This document shows, piece after piece, positions 17,284-25,145 of a DNA stretch of 64,000 nt; position 1 is the first letter of the stretch; each line of letters begins with the position of its first letter. The stretch covers positions 3,631,208 through 3,695,207 of the forward strand of contig NZ_KQ031391.1 in assembly GCF_000966285.1 (NCBI RefSeq). Direction: 5' to 3'. The notes beneath the pieces are model-generated. The model worked only from the letters and a program-made list of their open reading frames with translations, did no database searches and had not been told where the DNA came from. This DNA comes from Pseudofrankia sp. DC12 (GTDB lineage Bacteria; Actinomycetota; Actinomycetes; Frankiales; Frankiaceae). The translations under genes and the position numbers were made by a program.

Positions 17284-17613
17284 GTGAAAGTGCCTACGCC
17301 GCAGCACTTTCCGGCTCGGGCGCGACCGGGTACGAGTGATCCAAAACGGGCGCGATCGGGCGCCGTGTGCTTGTCGTGTGCTAGGCGGATGGCACGGCCA
17401 GCCAGCCCGTTTGACCGTGCCGAGTGCTCGGTATGCCCCGAAATTCGGCTACTGCCGGTAGCTGCCGGCCCGTGGTTCGCGCGGCCCATTCCACCCGGCT
17501 CGGCCGGGCACCCGGCCGCCTCGACGTCCGGCGCTGCCTGCATCCGATCCCGCCCGTGTGGTCCGGTCTGGCGCGGGTTCGCCGGCCGTGACCTGCGGAC
17601 CACCTGCTCATGA
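17284..17613 (+). CDS. Possible small cysteine-containing protein
   Basis: This 109-residue open frame starts with GTG and has two CxxC pairs (CLSC at about residues 29-32 and CSVC at about 48-51) in a spacing that could hold zinc. It ends 13 bases before the start of the next gene on the same strand. There is no clear ribosome site and no recognised family. Small zinc-ribbon-like proteins are common in actinomycete integrative elements, but this may be chance coding in GC-rich DNA. Confidence 0.3.
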   Translation: MKVPTPQHFPARARPGTSDPKRARSGAVCLSCARRMARPASPFDRAECSVCPEIRLLPVAAGPWFARPIPPGSAGHPAASTSGAACIRSRPCGPVWRGFAGRDLRTTCS

Positions 17614-17626
17614 ACGGAGCTTTCCT

Positions 17627-18037
17627 GTGCCCATCGTCCGCACCCTGCCCGCGTCGGTTCGGCCTGCGCCTCGTCTCGTCGGCTCGGGCCGGTCGGGTGG
17701 TCAGGTGACGCGGCCGGTCCTCGTCGCGGCGCCCGCCGAGCCGGCCGGGCCGGTCGTCAGCGCCGTTCGGGACGTCGAGGCGGACCGGGCCGCATCCTCG
17801 TCGGCGCCGGCCGGTCCGCTGGTCCGAGTGAGTCTGCCGGCTGGCTGCACGGTGGCGGAGTTGCGGGCCGCTCTCCGCCGGTTGAGCGGGACGGATCGGC
17901 TCACGGACGTGGTGCTCACCAACCAGTTCGGCGACGTGTCGTTGACGTTGTTGGACACGGTCACGCTGACCGTGCAGCCGTCCGGGACGGGCAGCGCGCC
18001 GACGAGGCGGACGGCCAGCCCGGGGCGTCTCGTCTAG
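17627..18037 (+). CDS. Hypothetical 136-aa protein of the integrative element
   Basis: The GTG start at 17627 has a GGAG site 11 bases upstream. The first half is a proline/alanine/valine-rich, probably flexible segment. The second half looks folded: VRVSLPAGCTVAELRAALRRL followed by VVLTNQFGDVSLTLLD and a strand-rich end. No family is recognised. It is followed by a strong stem-loop and faces the excisionase-like gene. Its setting in the tRNA-proximal part of the element suggests element cargo or control, but no function can be read. Confidence 0.55.
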   Translation: MPIVRTLPASVRPAPRLVGSGRSGGQVTRPVLVAAPAEPAGPVVSAVRDVEADRAASSSAPAGPLVRVSLPAGCTVAELRAALRRLSGTDRLTDVVLTNQFGDVSLTLLDTVTLTVQPSGTGSAPTRRTASPGRLV

Positions 18038-18081
18038 CCGGGATGGCGACCACCGGGCGCCCGAGCAGGTAGCGGCGCCCA

Positions 18082-18129
18082 CCTGCACAGCGGCCCGCTT
18101 CGTCCGTCGAGGCCCGGCCGCTGTGCAGG
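18082..18129. terminator. Stem-loop between convergent genes
   Basis: A perfect 14-bp inverted repeat (CCTGCACAGCGGCC at 18082-18095 and its complement at 18116-18129) encloses a 20-base loop. It lies between two convergent genes and has no T tract, as is usual in high-GC actinomycetes. Likely a bidirectional terminator. Confidence 0.65.
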
Positions 18130-18187
18130 CCATGGAACTGTGGTGGATCGCTGTAGGCCATGGAACTGCCGGCTGCGTGCCGGCCCG

Positions 18188-18427
18188 TCAGCGGACCGGC
18201 GGGGCGTCCCGCCAACCCGGGCGGTAGGTGTCTAGCCAGCCGTGGACGTCTGGCCGAAGCCAAAGACGGGTCTGCCCGTCGGGTCCCTCGTACCACGGCG
18301 CCGGGAACGAGCGGTCCCGCGTGATCGTGTAGGCCCGTGCCTTTCCGACCCCAAGAACGGCCCGGATCTCGGCCATACCGATCAACTCATCCGGTGTCGC
18401 GGCCCGTGGCCCGGTGCTGTGCCCCAC
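18188..18427 (-). CDS. AlpA/excisionase-like DNA-binding protein
   Basis: This 79-residue protein has a MerR/AlpA-type helix-turn-helix: DELIGMAEIRAVLGVGKARAYTI, a wing with FPAP, then RLWLRPDVHGWL. Proteins of this type act as excisionases or as regulators of excision and transfer genes in actinomycete integrative elements, binding near the attachment site. It lies about 1 kb from the middle attachment repeat and converges with the 136-aa gene. No intact integrase is left beside it, so its target is uncertain. Confidence 0.75.
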   Translation of the reverse strand: MGHSTGPRAATPDELIGMAEIRAVLGVGKARAYTITRDRSFPAPWYEGPDGQTRLWLRPDVHGWLDTYRPGWRDAPPVR

Positions 18428-18604
18428 GCGTCTCTACCCTGATTGCAGATGGGTCGATGCACGACCGGGTCTGTCGCGGTCGATGCAAACGCGCTACCGT
18501 TCCCGATTGGACGCGGGCCGCCCGAGTGGCCGGGTCCGCCGGAACGAGAACGGCCCGCCCGGTGTGGCTGCACCGAACGGGCCGCGACGCTATAGGGAGC
18601 GCCG

Positions 18605-18784
18605 ATGGTGTCATCCTGCCCGACTGCGGGCGCCGACGTCGCCGAGCCAGTAACCGAGCCGCTGGCCGAGCCGGTTCGGTGGGCCGATGTGCCGCGCGGC
18701 CCGTGGATCGAACCGTGCCGGGCGTGCATCCTGCGCCACTGGAACCGGCGCGCCGCTGGCCAGCACGGGTCGTCCGGCCGGTGA
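18605..18784 (+). CDS. Small 59-aa protein translationally coupled to the next gene
   Basis: ATG at 18605 follows GGGAGC by 5 bases. The frame ends with a TGA at 18782 that overlaps the GTG start of the next gene (GTGA). The 59 residues have an acidic, proline-rich N-terminus (GADVAEPVTEPLAEPVRW) and a cysteine pair in CRACILRHWNRR. No family was recognised. The ribosome site and the overlapping start-stop support it as a real gene. It probably forms a two-gene unit with 18781-19059. Confidence 0.55.
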   Translation: MVSSCPTAGADVAEPVTEPLAEPVRWADVPRGPWIEPCRACILRHWNRRAAGQHGSSGR

Positions 18785-19059
18785 GCGCCACCGAGCGGGC
18801 CGCCGCGCGCCACCCAGTCATGGCCGCCCGGTACGGCCAGCGCGGCGCCGGGGCGGAGTTGGACGGTGCGGCGTGCCGGGTGCGGATCGTCGGCACTCCG
18901 GCCGACGTCGCGGCGATGGTGGCCGGTATCCGCCTCGTCGCTGACGTGCAGCAGGTCAGCCCGCACTTTCCCGCCCCGGCAGACGAGGACGTGACCGTCT
19001 TCGTTCACTGCCGGCCGGTGGATGGGGTCGAGGCGCTTGCCCGCGTCGTGACCACCTGA
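18781..19059 (+). CDS. Hypothetical 92-aa protein of the integrative element
   Basis: The GTG start at 18781 overlaps the stop of the 59-aa gene. The product has an alpha/beta pattern: CRVRIVGTPADVAAMVAGIRLVADVQQVSP followed by VTVFVHCRPVDG. It looks like a small folded domain of unknown family. A 14-bp stem terminator follows 50 bases after the stop. The pair with the gene upstream and its position beside an excisionase-like gene indicate accessory element cargo. Confidence 0.6.
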   Translation: MSATERAAARHPVMAARYGQRGAGAELDGAACRVRIVGTPADVAAMVAGIRLVADVQQVSPHFPAPADEDVTVFVHCRPVDGVEALARVVTT

Positions 19060-19109
19060 GCCGGCGCCGGCCGGCATCCTTCCTGCCCGTCCAGCCGGCG
19101 CCACCCGAC

Positions 19110-19147
19110 CCACCGCCCCCGGATCAACGGCGCTCCGGGGGCGGTGG
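19110..19147. terminator. Strong stem-loop after the small two-gene unit
   Basis: A perfect 14-bp stem (CCACCGCCCCCGGA at 19110-19123, complement at 19134-19147) with a 10-base loop lies 50 bases after the stop at 19059. No T tract. Likely transcription terminator. Confidence 0.75.
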
Positions 19148-20078
19148 CACGTTTCAGCCCCAGCGTTTCCGAACCGCCACCCGTCGCGGGCCTCCATGGG
19201 GTAACCGGCGTTCATGGGGTCGGCCGGGTTCGGGGTGTTCATGAGGTCGGCTGGGGTGGCGTCGATGGGTATGCCGGTTCGATGGGTCGGACCGGTGGGC
19301 GCCGATCGATGGGTCTGCGTCGATCGACGCCCGCCGACGGGTCAGCCCCGCGCGCCGGGGTGGTCGATCGGCTATGTGGTCGAACGGTGGCCACGGTGCG
19401 TGGCTCGGGCGGGCAGGCACGCGGGCGGGTAACCGATCGGTCAGGCGGTCGATCGGCGCGTCGGCTCGGGCCAGGTGACCGGGTGCGGGTTGCAGTCTCA
19501 TGCTCGGTCGGTGGATGCTCGGACCGAACCATCGGTCAGCGTCGAAGGTGCGGGAGTTCTGGCGCCGATGGCATGCCGGGTGCCCGCTGGGTACCTGTTT
19601 GTCGTCGGTTTTCGGCGCGGACATCGGCGGTTACGGAGCCTGCCCCTGTCCGCAGCGTGGACGAGGCAACCGAGACTATCTGGTCCGACGGGTGACCATT
19701 AGCCATGGCGGTCGATTTCAGATGATTCAGGATCTAGCACGTAATCGGGCGGTTGCTCGCGCACCCCTCGCCCCACAAGACTGATCAATTCGGCTTCCTC
19801 ATCGATGACCCCCGTGGCGTCTTCCCTAACCACCATCAACGCGGGGCTACTCAACCCACCACCTGGAATGGACACATCACGCCCACAACGATCTTGCTGT
19901 GTTGCGCCCTGTTGGGTGTGCTGGACTGCTTCCTCTGCCCAAACGGCGGGGGCCCGCTGCGTAGCCTTAGCCCGTGTCGGTTGCCTCCGGCCCAAGCGTG
20001 CGCCGAGCCGACTCCAGCAGTCGCGGGCTCGATCGGGCGGCAATCCGGGCAACACCGCGCAGGCCGATCGACGCCCTG
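19148..20078. other. 930-bp stretch without a supportable gene
   Basis: No reading frame here has a convincing start, ribosome site or family signature. Bases 19195-19480 are rich in short repeated motifs (ggtcgg, cgatcgg, gatgggt) in both orientations. From about 19690 the sequence is less GC-rich than its surroundings. A minus-strand frame ending at 19699 has a protein-like tail (LMVVREDATGVIDEEAELISL) and may be a gene remnant. A transfer-origin or replication function for the repeat-rich part is possible but unsupported. Confidence 0.4.
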
Positions 20079-20672
20079 CTAGCCGGCCGGGGCGTCGTCG
20101 TCCGCTGAATCGAGCGCGCGAGGGGTGCGAAGTGCTGCGACCGAATCGACAAGCCCCGCACGTTCCAACTCGTCGAGCACCTCATCGACCGACTGCGGTG
20201 GGCGCGTCCTGGAGTCGACGATCTGCTGGATGGCCCCGGCTACCTTCGGCATCGAGATGCCCATCTGGTCCAGCACGAACGCGTCAGGCGACTTGGCCTC
20301 GATGTCCCACTGCGCCAGGTATTTGGCGGGGAAGTCCCTGAGGTTGCTGGTGACGATGACCTCCGCGCCGGCTTTGATCGCCGCTGCGAGGACATGCCGG
20401 TCGTCAGGATCGGGCAGATCGAGACCTTCGACGAGCGGTTCGTAGTCGGTCACCAGGACGTCCCTGATGGCACCGTTCATGCGCTCGCGCAGGATGCCGA
20501 GCTTCTCGCCTGTGATGTCCGGGCGCTTGCGCCCGAGATTGTCGAGCATCTCGTCGAGGATCTTGTCTGTCCACTTGGCCTGGACGAGCTCTGACTGTGC
20601 GATCCGGATCAGCAGGTCGCGCACCGTGGTCCCATAGAGGGCGTTGGCGTCGTAGACCACGACGAAGGCCAT
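20079..20672 (-). CDS. PIN-domain ribonuclease toxin (VapC-like)
   Basis: This 197-residue protein begins VVVYDANALYG, with the first PIN-domain aspartate at residue 8. An acidic cluster in LDLPDPDDRHVLAAAI follows at about residues 85-100, and then VIVTSNLRDFP. These are the acidic residues and strand order of PIN nucleases, which cut RNA with bound metal. The C-terminus carries an added helical region. It starts 3 bases after the stop of a helix-turn-helix gene, the usual arrangement of an antitoxin-toxin operon. The partner is an excisionase-like DNA-binding protein rather than a classic VapB. Toxicity is inferred from family and context. Confidence 0.85.
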   Translation of the reverse strand: MAFVVVYDANALYGTTVRDLLIRIAQSELVQAKWTDKILDEMLDNLGRKRPDITGEKLGILRERMNGAIRDVLVTDYEPLVEGLDLPDPDDRHVLAAAIKAGAEVIVTSNLRDFPAKYLAQWDIEAKSPDAFVLDQMGISMPKVAGAIQQIVDSRTRPPQSVDEVLDELERAGLVDSVAALRTPRALDSADDDAPAG

Positions 20673-20675
20673 GGG

Positions 20676-21134
20676 TCAGTACAGCCCCAGCTCTTCACCC
20701 AGCGCCGTCAGGCTGTCGGCGGTGCGTCTCCGCTGCAGGTCGTCGCGGTTCTTGTACTCGCGGAGGTCGCGGAACCTGATCCGTCGGTGGGTGCCGACCT
20801 TGCGGTACGGGATCTCGTCGGACTCCAGCAGCTTGATCAGGTATGGGCGGGAGACGTTGAGGACGTCTGCGGCCTGCTGGGTCGTCAGCTCGGCCGAATC
20901 GGGCATGACGGTAACACCCTCGCCGCGGGCGAGGGCTCCGAGGATCTGAGTCAGGAGGACGGTTGCGCCCCTGGGGACGACGAGAGCCTCGTCGCCGACC
21001 AGTTCCGCGTTGATCGTGTCTTGGTCGTCGTTCGGATGCGCTGAGAGGTATTCGCGGATGCGGCGGTGTGCTCGTCGGGCGACCTCTCGGTCGCGGTCCG
21101 TCGGTCTGGTCTCGCCGTCGACCTGCGCGGGCAT
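20676..21134 (-). CDS. Excisionase-family helix-turn-helix antitoxin/regulator
   Basis: The ATG at 21134 is preferred because GGAGG lies 8 bases upstream; an ATG at 21140 would sit directly on that site. The 152-residue protein has an N-terminal helical region (DREVARRAHRRIREYL). A MerR-like excisionase domain follows in the C-terminal half (LTTQQAADVLNVSRPYLIKLLE, then a wing RKVGTHRRIRFRD). Pairs of this domain with a PIN protein immediately downstream are a known toxin-antitoxin layout in actinobacteria. It likely binds its own promoter and neutralises the PIN toxin. Cotranscription is indicated by the 3-base gap. Confidence 0.8.
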   Translation of the reverse strand: MPAQVDGETRPTDRDREVARRAHRRIREYLSAHPNDDQDTINAELVGDEALVVPRGATVLLTQILGALARGEGVTVMPDSAELTTQQAADVLNVSRPYLIKLLESDEIPYRKVGTHRRIRFRDLREYKNRDDLQRRRTADSLTALGEELGLY

Positions 21135-21379
21135 GCTCATCACCTCCGGGGCCATCGGACTCGCCGACCCGCTCAACGCGTTGGCGCGGTCCTTTATTCG
21201 CATCATCCGCAGCAGCCGCAATATCCGCAAGCGTTGTGGGCAGGCCGACACGGGCTGCCCATGGCCCGCCGCGGACATCGCTGTGGTGGCTCTACGTCAG
21301 GGCATGCAGGAGGCGCCGAGGCCCGGCAGGTCGAAGGTGCCCTCGGTAGCGGTGCGTGACGCTGCGAGGAGGGGTTCGG

Positions 21380-21574
21380 GAAGGTTGCCCGTTCAGCGGG
21401 CCATTGGACCCACTCGGGGAGCAGGGCGGTGGCCGCCTTGGTCACGGGGCCGTCGTCCCAGTCGCCGGTCAGGCTCCGGATGGGTGAGGTCCCGTGCCAG
21501 GTTTCTGGCCGCGCTGGGAGTGGCAGGTGCAGGTCTTCGCGCGGGCAGCGCAGGGTCGGGCGACCGGCATGCGG
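21380..21574 (-). pseudogene. Degenerate frame downstream of a broken antitoxin gene
   Basis: One minus-strand frame reads like genuine protein (REDLHLPLPARPETWHG, then DWDDGPVTKAATALLPEWVQW). It lacks an in-frame start, because the ATG just after the upstream stop is in another frame. It follows the broken antitoxin gene at 21575-21901 and may be its disrupted partner. Family not recognised. Confidence 0.35.
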
Positions 21575-21901
21575 TCACTCGTTCCAGCCGCCGACGCCGC
21601 CGAGCTGTTCGATCCGTTCTGCTGACAGGCCGGTCAGTGCGGCCACGCTTGCGGACAGGGAGCCGTCGAGGACCTTCATCGAGGCGGCCATGCCCCGGCG
21701 GATCTCTTCGCGGCGCTGGTCAAGGTAGACCCGGACGGCATCGGCGACGAAGTCCTTCTTCGACACGCCCAGGAAGCGTGCGGCCGAGGCGGCCCTTGAC
21801 CAGCTCGTCGCGGACGGACATCTGGACGCCTGGAGGCCCGGGGTCTACGAACCGGAAACCGCCGCGTTCGGTGGCGGCATAGCCATGGACATCGCGCATG
21901 C
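21575..21901 (-). pseudogene. Small antitoxin-like gene with a +1 frameshift
   Basis: The product can be followed from MRDVHGYAATERGGF through VQMSVRDELVK in one frame and then AASAARFLGVSKKDFVADAVRVYLDQRREEIRRG in another. One extra G near 21800 separates the two. The second part has the helix pattern of short DNA-binding antitoxins, which end in a helical tail. The intact protein would be about 108 residues. The frameshift should inactivate it unless translation restarts at the internal ATG near 21766. Confidence 0.55.
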
Positions 21902-22125
21902 CCCTCTTCGCCGCCGACAGCCGTGGCGCGCTCGATCTAGCCACCACGGACGGCCGCGGTATCGGGCGACGCGAGTTGTCGCTCCTGCTCGTCAGCGCGC
22001 TACTGCGCGGCACCGGCCTGGAGTGGTATGAGCGCGGAGACCTGTTCGACCGCGTCTGCACCGAACGACCCCTACCCCACGACGTGCCCACTGAGAAGAT
22101 CGCCGATCTCAGCGAAGCTCAATCA
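21898..22125 (+). pseudogene. Fragment of a thiopeptide/lanthipeptide dehydratase-type domain (SpaB_C-like)
   Basis: The readable part contains FAADSRGALDLA, then RRELSLLLVSALLRGTGLEWYERGDLFDRV and a short tail to KIADLSEAQ. The combination of RRELSLLL, a conserved WYE.GD and a following arginine/valine helix is the signature of the C-terminal domain of lantibiotic dehydratases and thiopeptide-type biosynthesis proteins. Only about 75 residues are left. The frame then runs into unrelated sequence. It fits with the FxLD-system methyltransferase remnant at 28846 as part of a broken RiPP cluster. Confidence 0.55.
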
Positions 22126-22210
22126 CCCGCGCGCACCACGCAGGGAAGACCACCACCGTCACGGCACACCCGCACCACCGGGAACACCGCACTACCTGAT
22201 CTTGAAAATC

Positions 22211-22414
22211 GACCCGGGGTCGAATTTCACGGACCCCCAGGGGGTCAAATTTCGGAAACCGTTGACAGGCCAGATCACCCGAAGCGACGCGGCGAACCTG
22301 TGCGCTCTGTCCTCCAGCCAGGCGTCCCGGTTGCTGCGCGACATGGCACGCGATGGCGGACCACTGGTAGCCGCTGGCGCAGGCCGTGCGACCGCCTACG
22401 CACGCCGCGTCTGA
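22211..22414 (+). pseudogene. Winged-helix C-terminal fragment
   Basis: About 67 residues end in ITRSDAANLCALSSSQASRLLRDMARDGG and a beta hairpin, a typical winged helix. This type of tail is seen at the end of AlbA_2/RecG-like ATP-binding proteins and some Fic proteins. No matching upstream domain is present, so it is a gene end left after rearrangement. A shorter relic of the same end appears near 16885. Confidence 0.45.
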
Positions 22415-22768
22415 TCCCCACGCGATCTAATCGCGCATACGAGAAATCGATCGCGCGCGCGCGAAAATGCGCGCATGCCTCCGGCGTCGGTCAACAGCGT
22501 CGGGCGGCTGGGCGCCCGGGCGACCTGGCAGGCGATCTCATGGCGCCTACCTGCCGTTGCGGTCGAAGCGGCTCAGCCATGACTATCGGTCTATCACTGG
22601 CACTCTGTTCGTCCATCGGCTCCGGCCCGTCGGCGTGCTCTATGTCAGGGGACCTGAGCCGGGAAGTGGTGTCGGAGATGAGCGGTTCGTGGTCCGGGGG
22701 CCCGCCGCCTGGGTCGCGGTACGCCGACGTGCGCCCGTACGCCGTGGCGGACTCCCTCGAGGATCTTC
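22415..22768. other. Gene-free stretch with an alternating CG tract
   Basis: No supportable gene. At 22446-22477 there is a run dominated by gatcgcgcgcgcgcg followed by atgcgcgcatgc. This contains nested palindromes and long alternating purine-pyrimidine sequence, a composition that can adopt Z-DNA or cruciform structure. The remainder has no clear signals. Confidence 0.5.
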
Positions 22769-23050
22769 ATGTCAACGACACTTCATGGTCCGACCGCTGG
22801 AGTGGTCGTCCTGGACCGGTGGCTGGACTGGTCAGGTTCTGGCCGGTACGACCTGGCCAGCCAGGGCAGGCTGGTCCGGATGTACGAGACCGTTCTGCGT
22901 GAGGCGTCGACGAAGGCGGACCTGTCGCGGTGGCTGGATGGGCGCACGCTCGCGCAACTGTGGCGTGAGCTGGTGCTGCCGCCCCAGGTGCGTAGCCGCT
23001 GGGAGGCGCGCTTCCTCGAGTTGGCCAGCGGGCACAGGCCTGGGGCGTAG
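22769..23050 (+). CDS. Small protein of the type preceding AbiEii toxins
   Basis: This 93-residue protein starts with ATG at 22769. The pattern VVLDRWLDWSGSGRYD, then LVRMYETVLREAS and LSRWLDGRTLAQLWREL, is a recurrent actinobacterial small protein encoded immediately before AbiEii-like nucleotidyltransferase toxins. It is probably their regulatory or antitoxin partner. Here its TAG stop is followed in the same frame, without a gap, by the C-terminal third of such a toxin. The deletion that removed the rest of the toxin gene therefore ends exactly at this gene's end. It may still be expressed, but it has lost its partner. Confidence 0.6.
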   Translation: MSTTLHGPTAGVVVLDRWLDWSGSGRYDLASQGRLVRMYETVLREASTKADLSRWLDGRTLAQLWRELVLPPQVRSRWEARFLELASGHRPGA

Positions 23051-23320
23051 CGGCACGCGCTGTGCAACCGCGCGGCCGCCCGCGACTTCCTGGACATCGG
23101 CGCCGCGGTCACGGGCGGGCACTACACCCTCGATCGCCTGTGCGAGATCGCTTACGAGGCTGACGGCGGGTTTGATCGCCGGCATTTCGCGGCCATGCTC
23201 GGGTTGATCGCCCGGCTTGATGACGAGGACGACTTCGCCGTCTACGGTGCGACCCCCGACTACCTGGCAGGCCTGCGGTCGCGAGTCGCCGACTGGCGTG
23301 TCCGCCTCACCGCAGGCTGA
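23051..23320 (+). pseudogene. C-terminal third of an AbiEii-like toxin, in frame after a stop
   Basis: Directly after the TAG at 23048 the same frame continues as ALCNRAAARDFLDIGAAV to DYLAGLRSRVADW and stops at 23318. Over about 80 residues it is clearly paralogous to the copy at 16530-16790, which reads ALCNRAAARDFLDVDAAI and DYLTGLRQRVADW. The nucleotidyltransferase domain is absent. It has no start codon or ribosome site of its own and is a deletion relic. Confidence 0.75.
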
Positions 23321-23374
23321 TCGCGACCGGGCGGGCCGACCTGTTCCTGCGGTGCTGACTGGCATCATTGGTGT

Positions 23375-24634
23375 ATGGACCTTGACCATGCCCTACGGGT
23401 TGTTGACACCGAGATTCAGTTGTCCGGAAGCAGCGACGACGAACTTGTCGGCAAGATCCAGAGTGTGAAGGGCTTCAACGCCGACAAGGACCTCGCGCCC
23501 GCCGTCGGGTTGGAGTCGGGTGTTCGCCTTCGGCCGGTTGAGGCGCTTCACATGCTCTCCTACGTGACTCGCTCTCGCTATCAGGATGACCTTCTCGACC
23601 TGTACCTGCAGTGGGGTCGCCTCCGCTATCTCGGCTTCTTCGAGCTGACCTCCGATGAGGTGCCGCAGCTGTGTGTCAGTGAGCCTGGTCGCGGGGTCGT
23701 CGGCAACCAGAGGCGGGTCACGTCGGAAGAGCTGGGTATCGGCTTCGGCGCACTTCTCGGCCAGCGCTGGTTCGAGCGGTCAGGCGTTGCCGGCGAGGTG
23801 ATCCGAGTGATCGACATCGATGTTGCGTTCCGTGACGGCCACGTACGCGCAGGCGGGGAGCGGTACCCGGTGAAGAAGGCTGGGGTGCGACGCCCTGACT
23901 ATCTGCTGCTCGCGGACGACGCTTCCGTTCCCTCGCGGTACCGCGTGCGGGCTGTCGAATGTAAGGGCACCAAGTACCCCGCACATGCGATCCAGCAGCT
24001 GGCGAGTGCCGTCGAGCAGCTCGGCGGGATCAGAGTGGACGGCCGAGTCCCAGCTGGCGTGGCCGTGAGCACCATCCTGGCCGACAACGGGTTGCGATAT
24101 CTCGCGCTGGATCCTCAAGATGAGGACGAGCCCAGTTACGGGGTACGAGCCGAGCGTGTACAGCAGATGCGAGGCTTCCGTATCGCCGACAATACTCGCG
24201 ATGTCGACTCACGAGATCTGGTGGACGCTGGGCTGCCTGGTTCATGGGCGATGCTCGCGGACTTCGCGGGCAACCTGCCCGCCGTCGAGCGCTGGGCGCC
24301 GAGGGTCATGCGACAGCGGTTGGACCGCAGGCCACGAGAACGGCCGTTCTATGAGACCCCGTTCGGCACAGCACGCGGGACGAGCGCCACATTCGCCTTC
24401 GAGGGTCAAAGGCTGACCGTCCGCTGTGGAGTCGAAGCGAACCTCGACCAACAACTGTCCACCGGCGACATGGGCGCTGTCCTCGAAGTCCAAGCGGCCT
24501 TCGCCCGGCGTCTCCCCGCCTCGGACGCGCGCTCGCGGGCGAGCGCCAGTCCCGACCGTGCCGAGCGGGGAGATACACGCGAGGTCCATTCCGCGATGCC
24601 CGACGGCTCGATCTACTCGCTGATCGCGACCTAA
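23375..24634 (+). CDS. Putative PD-(D/E)XK nuclease-like protein
   Basis: This is a 419-residue protein, ATG at 23375. No full-length family was recognised. Residues 171-197 contain RRPDYLLL, a spacer of about 15 residues, then VRAVECKGTK. This places Asp175, Glu195 and Lys197 in the D...ExK order of the PD-(D/E)XK nuclease core. A helix with two glutamines (HAIQQLASAVEQL) follows, as in many such nucleases. The N-terminal 160 residues are helical. The C-terminal region is weakly conserved-looking and rich in Arg/Asp. As an island gene with no methylase beside it, it is a candidate solitary defence nuclease. Activity is inferred from the motif only. Confidence 0.65.
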   Translation: MDLDHALRVVDTEIQLSGSSDDELVGKIQSVKGFNADKDLAPAVGLESGVRLRPVEALHMLSYVTRSRYQDDLLDLYLQWGRLRYLGFFELTSDEVPQLCVSEPGRGVVGNQRRVTSEELGIGFGALLGQRWFERSGVAGEVIRVIDIDVAFRDGHVRAGGERYPVKKAGVRRPDYLLLADDASVPSRYRVRAVECKGTKYPAHAIQQLASAVEQLGGIRVDGRVPAGVAVSTILADNGLRYLALDPQDEDEPSYGVRAERVQQMRGFRIADNTRDVDSRDLVDAGLPGSWAMLADFAGNLPAVERWAPRVMRQRLDRRPRERPFYETPFGTARGTSATFAFEGQRLTVRCGVEANLDQQLSTGDMGAVLEVQAAFARRLPASDARSRASASPDRAERGDTREVHSAMPDGSIYSLIAT

Positions 24635-24992
24635 GGTCGGCGAGCTTGCCGCGGACGGTATTGGTCGCGAACTCGACCTCGCGAGCATCGGCGCCCCTAC
24701 GCCGCCTAACCCGCTCAGCGCGCGCTGCCGGAGTGGCTGGTGGTCGGGTTCGCGTCGATCCTTCTTTCGTCGGCGGTGACATCGGGGGAATCCTGGGGTC
24801 ATCAACGCGGGGCTGGGGGCGCTGGTCGCGATCCGGTCGGTGCTGGGGATCTACACGTTGCTGAAGTTGCTCGGCGGTGCGGGGCGGCGGCGGTAACTCC
24901 GGTCGGTCGAAGGGCGGGACGGGTGGGCTTGTTGTTCGCTACCGTGGCGGAAAGATAGCGGCGGGTCATGACCCCACACGCCGGGCGGTGGA
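24635..24992. other. Degenerate stretch with membrane-protein remnants
   Basis: No intact gene. Bases 24730-24895 encode, across a frameshift near 24795, a hydrophobic peptide (EWLVVGFASILLSSAV, then INAGLGALVAIRSVLGIYTLLKLLGGAG and a TAA at 24893-24895). This looks like the end of a small membrane protein such as those of integrative-element transfer regions. It is reported as a relic with low certainty. Confidence 0.4.
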
Positions 24993-25144
24993 ATGGCTCG
25001 GTTCTCTGCTCAGCCCGCCTGGCGGGTCGTCCGCTGGTACTCGGCGTTCTTGCCACTTCTTGCCGCGCTGGTGGCGAGTGCCCTGGGCACCGTTGCCTGC
25101 ACTCCGCACGTTCGGTTTAGGTCTCTGACCAGCCCGTTTTCTTG
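24993..25144 (+). CDS. Possible truncated small membrane protein
   Basis: ATG at 24993 opens a 50-residue frame with a single membrane helix (WYSAFLPLLAALVASALGTVA) after a basic N-terminus, then a short tail that runs into the end of a transposase remnant at about 25130. It reads like the front of an element-encoded membrane protein cut by insertion of the IS fragment next to it. No family assigned. Confidence 0.35.
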
Positions 25145-25145
25145 A

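Noticed and set aside
19154-19624. 156-codon minus-strand frame in the repeat-rich gap
   Set aside because: It is generated by short DNA repeats, gives an Arg/Pro/His-rich product and has open frames opposite it as well. No evidence of translation.
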